Shown here piece by piece: positions 44,988 to 56,200 of a stretch of 64,000 bases of DNA; the first letter of the stretch is position 1; every line of letters begins with the position of its first letter. The position numbers were made by a program, and so were the translations under genes. The DNA is taken from contig CAIIXF020000008.1 of the NCBI GenBank assembly GCA_903813345.2, positions 567,341 to 631,340 of the forward strand, read 5' to 3'. Under the pieces are notes generated by a model. That model was not told the origin of the DNA. It worked only from the letters and a program-made list of their open reading frames with translations, and did not search any database. This DNA comes from Owenia fusiformis. Lineage: Eukaryota; Annelida; Polychaeta; Sabellida; Oweniidae.

Positions 44988-45442
44988 TCATATTATGGCA
45001 TCAACTTTGACAAGTTGGTTCATCCAGTTGTCAGGAAAGAGATTTTCAGGTAATTCATTTTCTTCCTGATCTTCAACGTTTGGTGTAATGGTGTCATCAA
45101 CTGGTTCAAATTCATTGTCGCTCTCATCAACATCATTGTGCTGATGCGGTTGGACAGTTCTCACACACACCTTTGCGGCACTTACATGAACTTCCACTAA
45201 TGAGATCCTGTTTCTTACAACTACATCTCATTGAGTCACACGCTCCTTTACAACTACAAGCAACAAGCTCCATTATTTCATGTGGGGCAGGACCGTTTTC
45301 CATCCACTTAATTTGCAGTTTATTCCCTTTGAATGTCCAACCATGTAATGTGAGGGATTGATAATCAATCATTGATTTGCCTGCGTTTCGCCAAATATAG
45401 GCCTGATAGTTGGCTCTATTTATATGGAGAATGAGAGCATCC
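44988..45442 (-). pseudogene. C-terminal fragment of a transposon-linked CXC cysteine-rich protein
   Basis: Read from about 45442 on the minus strand: KPPTKDALILHINRANYQAY, then a linker with HGWTFKGNKLQIKW and the cysteine-rich block ELVACSCKGACDSMRCSCKK...SCKCRKGVCENC. The order LHI-RANYQ, GW, L-W, P-LLELV, then paired C-x-C motifs is one I recognise from repetitive uncharacterised genes of invertebrates. The C-x-C clusters resemble Tesmin/TSO1-type zinc-binding CXC domains. After CENC the frame stops at 45133. An acidic tail (DVDESDNEFEPVDD) continues in another frame to 44988, so a frameshift is likely. A stop precedes the fragment at about 45469. It is truncated at both ends and lies inside an inverted repeat. 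Confidence 0.6.
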
Positions 45443-45474
45443 TTTGTTGGTGGTTTATTGCTTTGACTGTATTT

Positions 45475-46545
45475 TATATTTATCTACAAACTTCCAAGAT
45501 GGCCGCCAGAATGCAAGATGGCTATCGGAAAGTTAATCAGCTCTATAACTTCTTACCATGTAACATGTGTGAAAATTTGAAGTAAAACTGTTACGTGGTT
45601 TTCATGGAATCGTGATGTCAAGATTTATCTAAAAACTTCCAAGATGGCCGACGGAATGCAACATGGCCACCGAAAAGTTAGTCAGCTCTAGAACTTCATA
45701 CCATGTAACATGTGTGAAAATTCGAAGTAAAACTGTGAAGTGGTTTTTCTGGAATCTTGATTACAAGATTTATCTATAAACCTTCCAAAATGGCCGCCAG
45801 AATGCAAGATGGCCACTGAAAAGTTAATCAGCTCTAGAACTTCATACCATGTAACATGTGTGAAAATTTGAAGTTAATCTGTTAGGTTGTTTTCCTGGAA
45901 TCACGAATATCCCAAAATTTCCAAGATGGCCGCCAGAATGCAAGATGGCTGCCGAAAAGTTATTCACCTCTATATTTTCTTACCATGTAACATGTGTGGA
46001 AATTTGAAGTAAATCCGTTTGGATTTCCTGAAATCGTGATGACAAGATTTATCTTAAAACTTCCAAGATGGCTGCCAGAATGCAAGATTGCCACTGAAAA
46101 AATAATGAGGTCTAGGACTTTTTACCATGTAACATGTGTGAACATTTGAAGTACATCTGTTATGTGGTTTTTGTGGAATCGCGATGACAATATTTATCTG
46201 AAAACAATTCCAAGATGGCTGCCAGAATGCAAAATGGCCGCCGCAAAGTTAATCAGCTCTAGAACTTCTTACCATGTAACATGGGTGAAAACTTGAAGTA
46301 AATCCGTCTGATGGTTTACCTGGAATCGTGATGACAAGAAAGTGAGACTTCAGAATGCCACCTTGTCTAACCCCGTTTTGGTGCCTTTTGCCCCTGTTTA
46401 CATTAATAGAAGAGGTGTTTTCTTTTAGAGGGAAGTCTGTTCTTTCAAACGGTACAATCATTTTATGTGGGAAAGTACCGGACAACAAAACTTTTTTTCA
46501 GAGGGTCCAGATCAGGGACTACAAGTTTGGAAATGAGGAAACCTC
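45475..46545. repeat. Right arm of the 4.5-kb inverted repeat, ~143-bp tandem units
   Basis: Six units marked by CATGTAACATGTGTGAA lie at about 45558, 45702, 45848, 45983, 46126 and 46273. Each has CTTCCAAGATGGCCGCCAGA and GCAAGATGGCC. The outer 250 bases (46249-46495) mirror 42055-42300. The arm ends near GGTCCAGATCAGGGACTA, which matches in inverse TAGTCCCCGATCTGATC-like sequence at about 42019. Confidence 0.85.
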
Positions 46546-46739
46546 CATTATTAATTGTTTCTTCATAAAGATGTCACTACAGTACAGTGCACCTACAAAA
46601 ACAATTTCTTGGTATTATCCATCAACCATGTACTCGGAAGTTTTAAATCAATTCATCACCATCACATGCTGCCATCTTTAAATGAGTAAAAACTTAAATT
46701 GACATATGTCTGTATTTGTTTATTTGTATTTATTTGCAG

Positions 46740-47630
46740 GAAAATGAAGACAGATTGTTTGACAAAGGTGAACTGAATTCCTACATGGACAATGTCATAT
46801 TTGTTCAAATATCTAGCCAATACCTTGAGGTTTTGCTTGCAATGCAAACATCCTCAGAACCATGGGAAATAACCTCCCTTATATCCAACACAAATAGAAT
46901 AAATGATGTGATATCAATAGTGGGAAAAACATCTAAAAAATGCAATGAAACATCTGGAAAAATGACAAAAACACACCAAGCATCTTTAGAATGTGAGCAA
47001 AATATACACCTCCCTGAAAACACATCAACCCAAGTGGGATCAAAGCCTGAGAGTCCCGTAAATGGAGATCACAATAACTCCAGGACGTGTCATAAAAAGA
47101 CCGTATCCCAGCATGCAGCTAATCAGTCACAAATGGAAAACAACGTTTCGGATTTAAAAGTCTGCGATAAAGGCGCCGATTCAGATTGTGTATTAGGAGA
47201 TACTCCAGTGAGTTTTCATCACCCTGGGAGTAACAGTAAACAGGGTCTCTCTGCTAGAAGCACTTATAAACCATTATCAGTTGATAACCAGTTTCTCTTA
47301 CACACTAGACTCCAACAAGCTGTAAGCAACCTCCAGGATCAAATCAATTGTCTTATCAATTTGGAAACTGATCAGAAAACATTAGCTAGTTTAATGGAAA
47401 GTCTATCCTACAGTGATAGGTGTATCTCTGTGTATCGCTTGATGATGCTAGTCAAGTGTCTAGGTGAAGCCGCCTGGCTCGGTCCTGGTTGTGATCACCT
47501 TGCTGAGGTAGACCTTTTCACACCTCTGTCCTCTCTTGTGACCACACTGGCGAATATGGACAGTGTTAATGCTTTGCTGGATGACACTATAAGCCAGCTA
47601 TTAGTGACCTTGGGGGGTGTAAATACATAG
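46740..47630 (+). CDS. THADA: THADA-like gene, terminal exon
   Basis: Acceptor TATTTGCAG at 46731-46739, then 296 codons and TAG at 47628-47630. The exon begins ENEDRLFDKGELNSYMDNVI, the F-K-GE-N pattern I associate with the C-terminal region of THADA. It continues through ISSQYLEVLL, then a long low-complexity, serine/asparagine-rich and probably disordered segment (roughly residues 70-180 of the exon). It ends in a helical block (LLHTRLQQAVSNLQDQINCL ... LLVTLGGVNT). The exon enters in phase 0, matching the exon ending at 40847, so the intron is 5.9 kb and full of repeats. The M upstream at 46716 is inside the intron and is not the start. Confidence 0.68.
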   Translation, partial: ENEDRLFDKGELNSYMDNVIFVQISSQYLEVLLAMQTSSEPWEITSLISNTNRINDVISIVGKTSKKCNETSGKMTKTHQASLECEQNIHLPENTSTQVGSKPESPVNGDHNNSRTCHKKTVSQHAANQSQMENNVSDLKVCDKGADSDCVLGDTPVSFHHPGSNSKQGLSARSTYKPLSVDNQFLLHTRLQQAVSNLQDQINCLINLETDQKTLASLMESLSYSDRCISVYRLMMLVKCLGEAAWLGPGCDHLAEVDLFTPLSSLVTTLANMDSVNALLDDTISQLLVTLGGVNT

Positions 47631-48120
47631 ATGTGGGGTCAGGGAGTCCCAGGGGTGTAGAGGCATGGATGTGTTATTGTATTGCTTCAGATTGGGTATG
47701 ACCGTATGATGCATGACTTACTGATGACTGAACGTTAAACTATTTTTTCTCAGATTTAAAATACAATTATTATTATAACATTTATAAGTATATTAAAAAT
47801 ATAAGTTTGGGAGTGGGTTAAAATCAAGTTTGAATGTTTAACATCATTATTGGATTCAAAATGAACATTTAATCTCCAACACGAATTCACAATGATGAAA
47901 GCAGATTAACGATTATTATACAGATTTTTCTTTGTTTATTCTTGAGATCATGTTAATTGCAACATTGCATATGTGGATAATCTTATTAGTGATGGTTGAC
48001 TGTATTCAGGTGTTGATCACTATTTTCTCTAAATCTTTTAAGCTGTATACTGTAATTAAAATTACTTGTGTAGAAAATCTGAAAAGTGTGTGCATTAGAA
48101 TAAATGAATGTTAATTGTAA
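47631..48120 (+). other. Probable 3' UTR of the THADA-like gene
   Basis: AT-rich sequence directly after the stop, with no repeat recognised. It runs to a poly(A)-signal candidate at 48099-48104. Confidence 0.45.
48099..48104 (+). terminator. Candidate poly(A) signal AATAAA
   Basis: The hexamer AATAAA lies 470 bases after the stop of the terminal exon. It is followed by T-rich/GT-containing sequence (ATGTTAATTGTAATTTGT). In AT-rich DNA this hexamer is common, so the call is weak. Confidence 0.35.
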
Positions 48121-49143
48121 TTTGTAAAAATAATTTATTTGTTCAAATTTTATGTACATCTAGTTTCATAAAAAGAATTCACGCAAATACTGTGTTCTTT
48201 TTGGCTAAAATTTGTACAGACTAGTATTTTGGAACCTCATTTAGAATCATTCAAGTCCCACTACCAGTGATTCTAGTCCCATAAATAGAGATGCTAGTCT
48301 CACCATTGACCCAAGTCCCACCATTGACCCAAGTCCCACCAGTATTAATTGTCTGAGTACAACAGGTACATTGTATCTGAAGTCTGAATTGTATATATAC
48401 CCAGATACTCATATTCAAAACTGCTTTGATTTGTATATTTGTAGAGATAATTAAGTGAATGTTCCATTAGGTGCAAGGATAATTGAATTAGGTAGACAGA
48501 TTAGTGGATCATCAGGTTTTAGCTTATCAGTCCAGTTTCTCAGATACCTTACATTATATCTACCCTTTCTCCCAATACACTGGCCAGCACTTATGGTGTA
48601 TATACAGCGTATGTTATATTATCCACCCTGTCACCCATAACAAAAGCATTCATAACTGAAATTAATCAATGAAAGTACATGTTTTTGTATATTCACTTTA
48701 GAGATTTCTTTATTGGACCATGTTTGGGATATGATTTGATGATACTGTATGGCATCAAATGTAGAGTACTCCAGTAAGGGAGTTTGCTATTTAGGGTATT
48801 ATGCTGGCCAGAGAATGTATTGAGGAGACAGCATAAAGAATATATAGGGTGATTTTATAGCCTACACTTACAAACCTGTCTGCTGGTTTGATAGTCTAAT
48901 GACTAATCACACAAAGCTAGCAGTCAGCCTACAGGTATATGGAGTGTTTGGGTATCTTTATTATGACCATTACTGGGAGCACATTGGGCAACATCTAGAA
49001 ATAGCATTAAAATGATAGTAAAAAATCTTGGACAAATTAAAGAAAGTTTGAAAATATCTTTTGAAGAAAATATGTACTTGCAAATTTAGATGAAACAGTC
49101 CCCATTAAAAATTACCAGAAATATGATTTTGTAGATATAATAA
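48121..49143. other. Non-coding stretch with a small tandem repeat
   Basis: CCCACCATTGACCCAAGT is repeated at about 48299-48345. No gene is supported. Confidence 0.5.
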
Positions 49144-49573
49144 CCCAGATGCGAGTAGAAATAATCTTGATTTACGTCATTAAAAATTCAAAATTCAGTC
49201 AAAGTAATATCATAGTTGAAATCTACATGTAAAATTACATCTAGAAATATGATTTTAAAAAGTGTTTATCAACTTTGAAAAATTAATTTTCTTTGAAAAT
49301 GTGACTTCTAGCTCGGGGAGATTCCCCATAGACCCCATGCTATAAAATCACAAAAAATGAAATATCTTTTCTTTGAGTGGACAGATAATATTTTGCTTTA
49401 CTGGACATATTTTCATTAGTATAAGTATCAGACACATAAGGGTTATATGAAAATTGAGCCACTTAAATTGATAATATTCAAGTTTAAGGGAACTTTCTTA
49501 TATACCTGCCATGTTAATTGACCCGAATCAGCCACCTGGTGGTGAAACTGGTAACTACCTACTCGCATTTGGG
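49144..49573. mobile_element. Harbinger-like MITE, copy C, with TAA target duplication
   Basis: The ends CCCAGATGCGAGTAG and CTACTCGCATTTGGG are inverted with one mismatch and flanked by TAA (49141-49143 and 49574-49576). A TWA 3-bp duplication is typical of PIF/Harbinger. It is 430 bp, non-coding, and the best-preserved of three copies. Confidence 0.9.
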
Positions 49574-49576
49574 TAA

Positions 49577-52500
49577 TTGAGTGACTATTGAATATTATAA
49601 TACAATGTTGCCCTTTGTTCTTGTTGTGATCTCAGATTGACATTTTGTGTTCCTTGAGTTGATTATATAGTATGTCTGTGTCAGTGCCCTTTATAATGAC
49701 AACAATGTGTTACCTTGTTAGCTGTAACTGACAAATATGTTTCTTCTTGGCAATTGGTAATATCATACAAGAGGTTTCTATACATCATTATGTTCATGAT
49801 TATTTCACTTAATTTTTCTGTAAAATTTGAATAAAGTGTTTGATTTTCTTGCATTTCTGTACAATTTAGAGTGTACACTACATGTCTGATAGCTTTATTC
49901 CTTGCTAATTCCACTCATTTTCATGCTATTTTGCATTTGAAAATGCGACTACCATGAACTTTTACTTATGGGTCTGGAATGTTTTCGCATCTGTGTGACA
50001 GTCCTTCAGTCAGTCAGTCAAGTGATTTGGTTGGTCGATTGTCATGATGTCATTGTGTCAGGACAGGCTGACATCGACACTGCAATATTTTTGTAAACAT
50101 CATGTCATCCCCCATAATTCACTATTATAATCGTCACCATGATGATAAACATGTTAAACGCAGATTACTTCACAGATGCCAGATTATCATAAGATTCTTA
50201 CCCACTTTAATTTTTAATTTAGTGATTTAATAATCGGCTATAAAAAATGACGAAGCAAACTCAGAATTGAACACCAAGAATAATTGAATGAAAGCACCAC
50301 AAGAAAAACAATCCTGATTTTCGAGAAGTGTTTTAAGAGTGGTTATAGTTGATCTGAAAGTGAAGCCTTTTCCTATGGAGACAAAAGTACTCGAGGAGTA
50401 TCAGATTTTAGTATCTCAGGTGTCCCAAACACAACTGAACGTGGGAATCACAGAATTAGTTTTTATTTTGGCAATATGTGGTTTCAGTTGACAGTGGGCC
50501 TAATTTCACCCACCAGGTATTCTCAAGTACGATCCGTGTGGCACAGAAAAAATATTTTCCAACGTTTTTTCTTGGACATTTCAAAGTAGATGATGTGGTG
50601 CCATACCAGTGCAATATCGGGAATCTTTAAGTGGGGTTAAATGACTGTTAGGTGGCTTTTGGCTCCACTGGTTATTACATTAAACTACACTTTAGTTACC
50701 TTGTGAAACCTGTTCTTATCTACGATTTCTTTCTGGCAGGTTAACGTCATGCAGGGTGTTCTGGGAATTTTTTGATTGGCCTTTCTGATTGGTAGTTTCA
50801 GTATGATGCAACTAACCCGAGACAAGAGATGTATTATGGAGTATGGATTGAATTACAAAATAAAAGACAATATTTTTCATTTCCCCATAGAGATAACCAG
50901 TAGGGAATCTCTGTAAACAGCTAAGTGGCATACACTCTAATATGTTTTAAATTAAAAGCACTTCAGTTTTATCTGAGCATACATCTACATGGGTGTATGA
51001 CTCAACTACCAGGGACTAGGCTGTCCAGGAGCAAAATGCTAAAATAGAAACTTCAAAAAGCCATGGGAAAATTCTTTATATTAGCTAAAGACATGTGGTT
51101 AACAGAGCTTTTCTATGATTGAATGTCAACCATACTTTGTTGGAACACCCTCCCTGGTATTATGCCAGGTTTATGATCTCTGTTAAAGATAATGTGATCT
51201 TCCACAGGCGCCAGATTTTTCAAATCTTTTTTCTTGTATTGTATTTTAAGGCACCCCTGGGAATTTCTGGCCGTTAATTCAATTCAAATGTTTTTGTGTT
51301 GTCAACAAATAAATGATGAGCACAGTTGTTTGAGGAACTTTGGTCCCATGTTGTAACAATTCACAATAACCCTAACTAAATTTTCCCTCTGATGGTCATG
51401 CTGTTTTTTCACTTTTTCTCTCTACAATTTTAATTTACGTCCTCAGATTCTATTTCTTTACAATTAATAGTGTTAACTACACATCTGTTTACTTTATTCC
51501 TCGTTGAATCCACTCTGTGTAACTTTAAATCGAATTTTAAAATTGACCAGTTTGATTTTTCTGTTGGGTATTGCAATGATATGCTCTTCAAAACAGTTGT
51601 CTGGTGTCCTGGATGAAAGAATGGCTAGTACGTCATTCCGAGGACACTTGAATGCATTCACTTAAACAACAGTGTCATCCATCCATCAAAACCTGTTTTT
51701 GTTGTTTGCATTCTGGCAGAGATATGTGAACCAACAAGCCATGTTTGAAATCTAAGAAGTCATTTGTTATATAAGTAGGTCACTATACAATACATGTTAA
51801 CTCTGACTACTTTTTATGTTTTTATTTAAAGATACTCTATTGAGACTTCTCTGTGGCATTTTTTCTTTATTCCTTTTTGTTTTGAATTTTTAACACCATA
51901 ACATTAACTAACTACTCAATATGCAACTTTTCACCACGCAGAATTTTAAAATATTAAGTTTGAAAATTCCATTTTTATAATGGAGCTCAATGGGAAAAAC
52001 TACATAATTTGAATTATTTTCAAACGTAGCGGCGCGATTTTGATAAAATTGACAGATATAATAAATATTGGTAAGACGAAATGTTTGATGAAAAATGAAG
52101 AAAATTCACCGTCCTGGTTACGCAAACTATAGAAAAACCTGAAATAATCATAAAAACCTGTAAAAATAGATTGAAGGGGGTGATATTCATTTCTAATGTG
52201 CCTTTCACTACTACAGGGTAACCATAATTTTGGTACTGATTTGATTTTTCAATGAAAATCATTTCTATAGTGTATAGTCAGTTTAAATAATACAATTGCT
52301 ATATTTCTTTACTGAACAGTGCAATCATTTATTTATTTATCAACAGTAATGCAAAGTACATATTATACAGTTAGTAAAATATTAAAATAATTCTATTAAA
52401 ATTAAAGCATTGAGATGATACTTAGATAATTACATATTATATTGATAGGCATATTATATTATAGGATTTAAGCCAATGACTCAATGCATTGTAGATGATT

Positions 52501-52730
52501 AAATTTAACATATGTCCTGATTCTAGACTATGAACGAGGGTGATAGTCCGAATTCAAAGCCTAGACTAGAAGACATAAGTGAATTGAAGCATCCACTATT
52601 CATTGAATCATGTGCTTTAATTCAATTTCACACATTGCAAAATATTTTTTACAATTTCACTTAACAGAATGATATTTTTTCAAAGATATGTTGTACTTTT
52701 AGAATCATTGGCTTCAAAGAATTGAACTAT
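49577..52730. other. Intergenic stretch with a dispersed AT-rich repeat
   Basis: No gene is supported. Positions 49800-49960 and about 51400-51550 are diverged copies of a repeat containing ACATGTCTG...CTTTATTCCTTGCTAATTCC. Other copies lie at about 62255-62395 and, inverted, 54610-54665. The 77-residue and 80-residue minus frames (49681, 52020) have no recognisable domain. Confidence 0.5.
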
Positions 52731-52731
52731 G

Positions 52732-53285
52732 GCGGCCTTTACTCGTTATTTTACGATTTTTGCTGTAACTCAACAAAAGTAGTCGAGCGATTTTGTTCAT
52801 ATTTGGTATATGAATACTATAAGCATGGCACACTGTCTAATGACTCTTCTGGTAGAGGGCGGCTATTTTAACGTATTTTACTATAACACGAAAAGTAGTG
52901 GAGCGATTTTGTTCATATTTGGTATGTGAATACTATAAGCATGGCACACTGTCTAATGACACTTTTGGTAGAAGGCAGCCATTTTGAAAAATGGCCGTCA
53001 TTTTAACGTATTTTACTATAACTCGAAAAGTAGTAGAGCGATTTTGTTCATATTTGATGCGTGAATACTATAAGCGTGGCACACTGTCTAATGACACTTT
53101 TGGTAGAAGGTGGCCATTTTGAAAAATGGCTGCCATTTTTGCCGTATACTTTGTTTGTAAAAAAACTGCCAGTCATGGCTGTTCTATGGGATTTGCTACA
53201 CTTTGGTGTTGCTGTTGTCTAGTTGAAGGATGGATGGACGGACAAATGGAGGGGTCTCTATAGCTTATCCCCTAATCTTCGTTGG
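52732..53285. repeat. Second array of the GTAGTGGAGCGATTTTG repeat
   Basis: Three units start at about 52780, 52895 and 53030 and match the array at 5.6-6.3 kb, including GCATGGCACACTGTCTAATG and AAAATGGCCGTCATTTT. The tail GGGATTTGCTACACTTTGG (about 53190) is followed by GGATGGATGGACGGAC. Read on the other strand, this is the same GTCC-type microsatellite and CCAACGAAGATTAGGGG head seen at 5.16 kb. Confidence 0.85.
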
Positions 53286-56200
53286 ATTGAACAATTGTGA
53301 ATATGGTTTGTTGGACAAATAAAACTGATTGAATGTCTAAAAGCAAATAATGAAGTGGTAATTTATTTAAAATCATTAAAATCTCAAACATGCTTGCTTT
53401 GGTCTAGTCACTTAATTCCTAAATGTCCCGTAATTAGTATCTATATACCTTGCAGTGAAGGAGTTAAATCATTGGGATATGAATAAATCATGCAAAACAT
53501 ATTTTGTACATATTTCTCATCATTTAGGGTTACCCAGTAGTTTACAAGCTGACCTTTGCAAAATATATTTCACTTACTATCCTCATTCGCTATCACGCTA
53601 TCTAGTTTCTTTCCAAATTGGCCTGAATTGCCTGGTTTATTGGTTTTAGCGAACCGTCCATTTCGTCGAACCATCATTTTGCTAATGTTGTTTATGATGA
53701 ATATACAATATTCAGTTACATATAACTGTACAGCAACTTTATGCAAGGGAAGGTAATTGTGTGAGAGCACATAAAGTACACGAAGTATTGACCCACTTGT
53801 CTCAGTGAATCTTATAAACAGTGCATAAAGTTTTTTCTATGCAATGATTGGCTCACAGTTACTTATAGTGTAAGTTATTTTATTTCTATACAGTGTGGAA
53901 TAGAGTGAATAAACTTTTACAGTTTCAAGCAGGTTTTAGTGTTTTCTGACCAATGATATATTCAGACTTATTCATTTCACGATTATGTAATACTGACCTA
54001 CATATCTGTATAGCATATCTTTAAAAATCAAAAACAATGTATAATTTTGAAATTATTTTGAGTCTTAGTATTGTTTCATTAAATTCTATTATCCAGAACC
54101 TAAAATAATTTGCTTTGTGAAATGGTGCATGGACCTTATTTATAAACGTAAAAAACAAAGATATCACTCTGAATGGAGGAGGGGTATGTGCAAAGATCAG
54201 CTTGCAGTCGTGATGATCAAATCTCTGCAAAGATGGGCCTTTTTAAAGTCAAACAAAGACCAGACCTTGTTTTTAGGATTTGGGGAGGGGGGACAAGCTG
54301 ATTAATAAATCAAAATGTACTATTGGCAACATTTAGAAACAATTTATCAGTTTAAAACAACTAAAATGACCAATAAAATTAGCCACCCAGTCAAATTATA
54401 TGTTGTAAGTAATAATGGGATTCAAAATGCCATCAAATCAAACATAACATATCACAAATGGATTCAAGAAAAAGCCCATCAGTTCAAATATAAAGTGTTT
54501 GAGTGCTGATTGGCTGAGACTGCAAGTGTGTTGATGTATGTTGCCAAACATGATACACTGACTCAGCCCTTAGAAAACATTATGTTTTAAAATGCAAAAT
54601 ATGGTGAAAAATAATGGAATAAGCAAGGAATAAACAATCAGACATGTAGATAACTTCTAAATTGTATAAAAATGTCCCAAAAGTATCCTGTCCAGTCAAA
54701 TTTTGAAGAAAACTGGAAAGAAAAAAAGACTATAGACATGGAGAAGAACAGTGAATACAGGGAATAGGTCCCACAGGTCTCTAACAGCCACATTCCTCAT
54801 ACAGAACTAACATAAAGGCCTAGCCTTCATTAGGGGGTCCAATTTTTCAGTTTTTCAGGGAGGGCTATCCCATGATTTCAGCCAACAATCAATAAAAACC
54901 ATTCTGAGGAAAGGAAGGGATATAAGACATTATTATGGTCATGTAAAAATTAAAATCCAAAATGAAATGAAATCGGCAATTGTTAAGAGCTTACAGGCTA
55001 TGTCCAATTCCAATACAAATATCAGATTAACTGTTGGATATGCCACTTGGGATACAGGTTATTGGTTGCATGTCTTTAGAAAGCTTGCCTTAGATAATAA
55101 TGAGTCACTTTCCACATAATCCAGAGAATACGATAAGTGAGGCACAGATGTACAGAGACACGTGATTGGCTGAAAAGTGTGGGAAAAGTCTTCCTAAGAT
55201 GGTGGATAAATAAACAGATTCAGGTTGAGAAGGGGCATCGTGCTGGCAGCTTGCCAAACGTAAACATCATCTCAGGATAAATAAACAGCAAGCATTGGGT
55301 AATAAGTAGCCTAAAAACACATTTAATTAGACACAATCTACTGTCTGCTTTTCAGGCCCTATCTGTCTCAGCAAAAAATCCCAAATCGTCAAGAACAAAA
55401 TGCCACCAAAACAATAATATGATTGAGATTAAGACACTATATTATATAATATGATTGAGATTAAGACACTATATTATAATATATGTATAGTAGTATATTT
55501 AAATAATATTTATCATTTTATATTCCTAAGACAAATCAAAAAGTGATGTAAACTTTAATGACTGAAGCACCTCTGTTTAAAGATAACAGTAAAAAGATAA
55601 ATTGGTATTTGAGGGTGAACTTTAATTGTGTGCAATGGCTTTAAATGTAACATGAGTTGGATATGTGTGGGAGTAGATATGTTGTAATTAGAAACATGGA
55701 AGACATTTAGAAATGCTACAAAAAGGAAGTGTTTGTGTCTTGGGATGGGTTGATTTGAATTCTGTATCCTGCTCAAATGTTAAAATTATCACCAAATATC
55801 CGGGGTTGTTGACCCTTATTTTTTAATCGATGTCTGCCACTCACTAAATTTAGTGATTGATCACATTTTGAGTTATATTTAAGTTTGCTGTCATCAGATT
55901 GTTTAGTTCATTTTTTGAATTTAAATTATATATAAGAGCCAAAGTAATCCTAAATGTTTGATCCATTGTATGTGAGTATCAGTTTTATGATTTGCACATT
56001 TAGTATATTGTTTGTTATGTCCCTGTGTTCTTCAAATGTTTTACTATTTGCACTTTTGCATTTTCCCAACTATTAATTGAAAAAATTTCCAAACTATTGA
56101 CTAAACAGTCAATAGAACTGTCTAGAATAGTCAACAGTTACTGGTGACAGTATTTAGTGAAAAAATAAAAGACCCAAAATACATTGTTTTCTCAACTATA

